NCBI GenBank assembly: GCA_018894105.1
Contig: CM032121.1
Span: forward strand, 3,891,007 to 3,955,006
Source: Jacaranda mimosifolia
Taxonomy: Eukaryota > Streptophyta > Magnoliopsida > Lamiales > Bignoniaceae
Direction of reading: 5' to 3'
Length of the DNA: 64,000 bases
Below are positions 62,958-64,000 of this stretch, in pieces. How positions within the stretch are numbered: the stretch's first letter is position 1; the number at the start of each line of letters is the position of its first letter. The notes beneath the pieces were generated by a model. It did no database searches and had not been told where the DNA came from. It saw only the letters and a list, made by a program, of their open reading frames with translations. The position numbers were made by a program, and so were the translations under genes.

Positions 62958-63475
62958 GGCCACGTTTGATACATGCTAATAGATGAGATTGGGGGCCTTA
63001 ATGTAGGATAGTAACTTGTTTGATTTCCACAACTAAAAATGTGGGCCGGCCTGAAATTTCATTTGGGCCCAGGACTGTAGCTGCTACTAAACTAGATTTC
63101 AATCACAGCTGGGGGGGGGGGTGCGATTGTGTAATCCCACCCCCCAAATTTCATTTTCCCCTCAATAAAATCCCATCCTTGTCCTTGGTTCTTTTAACAA
63201 ATTTCTGGGATGCCCTTGAATTCTTATCAAATAATCCTCAATATTCTCACATTGGTGGGCCATGGGTGAAAGGCTTTTTTAGTAGGGGTAAATATGTCAT
63301 TTTAAAGCTTAATATTACACATCGAACGCTCAAATGAGATTAAGAGAGATTGTAATTGCAAGCAATTCATAGCCCAATCTTCAATATCAAACAAAATAAT
63401 AAAAGAATTAATCTCACTTTAATCTCCTCATATTCAAATCTCCACTACTATCAATATTTTGAATCAAACGTGGCC
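62958..63475. mobile_element. PIF/Harbinger-like MITE 3 (518 bp)
   Basis: The terminal inverted repeats ggccacgtttgat and atcaaacgtggcc are flanked by TTA at 62955-62957 and 63476-63478. This is the same superfamily signature as MITEs 1 and 2 but with a different terminal sequence. It includes a run of ten or more G near 63111-63121 and a complementary C-run at 63139-63144. Confidence 0.85.
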
Positions 63476-64000
63476 TTACTTTATTGAAGTGATAAAGCTT
63501 TAATTGCCACTTGAATTAAACTAGGCAAATTTATTATGCTAGTTTGGCTTTTAAATGCATAATTGGATCATTGTCAATCAAATGCCATACTTTTGTACTC
63601 ATATTAAAATATAAATCACAATCTCTTAAGCCCCTTTTCTTCTAAGTAGACTGTGGTATAGACGCCGACCCAAGTCGTTTTTTGAATCATATTTTATTTT
63701 CAACGTATTTTGTTGCTCTTACTACAATAATACACACAGTTTCAGGTATTTATTCTATGTTTACTTTTTGTGATTCATTCTTCCTATACTGATTGAACAT
63801 GCTTATGCTGTAATGATTAATTGTTTTGAAAATCTATCATTTGGCTAAAACATTTAATTATAATAAATTACCCATTTTTGCAATTATACCTGTTGAGGAA
63901 TGGACCTTGGGCCTAACTCACCCCAAAGCTAGCTCAAGAGGCGAGGATTGTCCAAAACTATATATAGAGACTAATATTCATTTATTTCACCAATGTGCGA
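63476..64000. other. Right end of window, repeat-like text at 63893-64000
   Basis: The last about 110 bp (gttgaggaatggaccttggg ... agctagctcaagaggcgagg) resembles a dispersed eudicot repeat end I have seen beside LTR or TIR elements. It is cut by the window edge. Nothing coding is seen in 63480-63890. Confidence 0.3.

Overview
This is nuclear DNA from a flowering plant, very probably a eudicot. It is AT-rich, its genes carry many introns, and it encodes a plastid-targeted RuBisCO small subunit, the neoxanthin-pathway protein ABA4, a class II LOB-domain regulator, cytosolic ribosomal protein eS7 and a nuclear tRNA-Val. Transposable elements of several plant types fill the rest. I could not fix the species.

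Layout. The first 40 kb is the gene-bearing half. RPS7 (minus, 2.1-4.3 kb) lies divergent to a ten-exon membrane-protein gene (plus, 5.4-10.9 kb), which resembles the N-terminal membrane region of ZnT5-type zinc transporters and contains a U12-type AT-AC intron. ABA4 (minus, 12.8-15.1 kb) and a monoacylglycerol-lipase-like hydrolase (minus, 17.4-21.6 kb) follow. Then come a small uncharacterised plant protein (plus, 25.0-26.7 kb), tRNA-Val (minus, 28.3 kb), rbcS (minus, 30.0-31.0 kb) and an LBD40/41-like gene (plus, 39.1-40.1 kb). The genes look like unrelated neighbours, not a pathway cluster. Exon boundaries were set by conserved protein sequence, splice dinucleotides and reading-frame phase, and every model closes without a frame error.

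The last 24 kb (40-64 kb) is repeat-dominated. Its backbone appears to be an old direct tandem duplication: 41.55-48.37 kb matches 49.50-57.82 kb in order and orientation. The two copies later took different insertions. Copy 1 received two adjacent Harbinger-like MITEs sharing a TTA, a five-unit ~373-bp tandem array and a Helitron-like element. Copy 2 received a ~5.1 kb Copia retrotransposon with 307-bp LTRs, a ~400-bp GC-rich piece of organelle-like DNA and, at its edge, a decayed second Copia element. Because each copy preserves the empty site of the other's insertions, element ends can be read from the window itself. An hAT element with an exact 8-bp duplication and another TTA-flanked MITE lie at the right end. 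Three copies of a short tRNA-derived SINE with recognisable target-site duplications are scattered through the gene half.

No microbial-type system (CRISPR, defence or secondary-metabolite cluster) is present. The most notable items are the nested MITE/Helitron tandem array, the U12 intron in the zinc-transporter-like gene, the reciprocal empty sites and the short SINE family.
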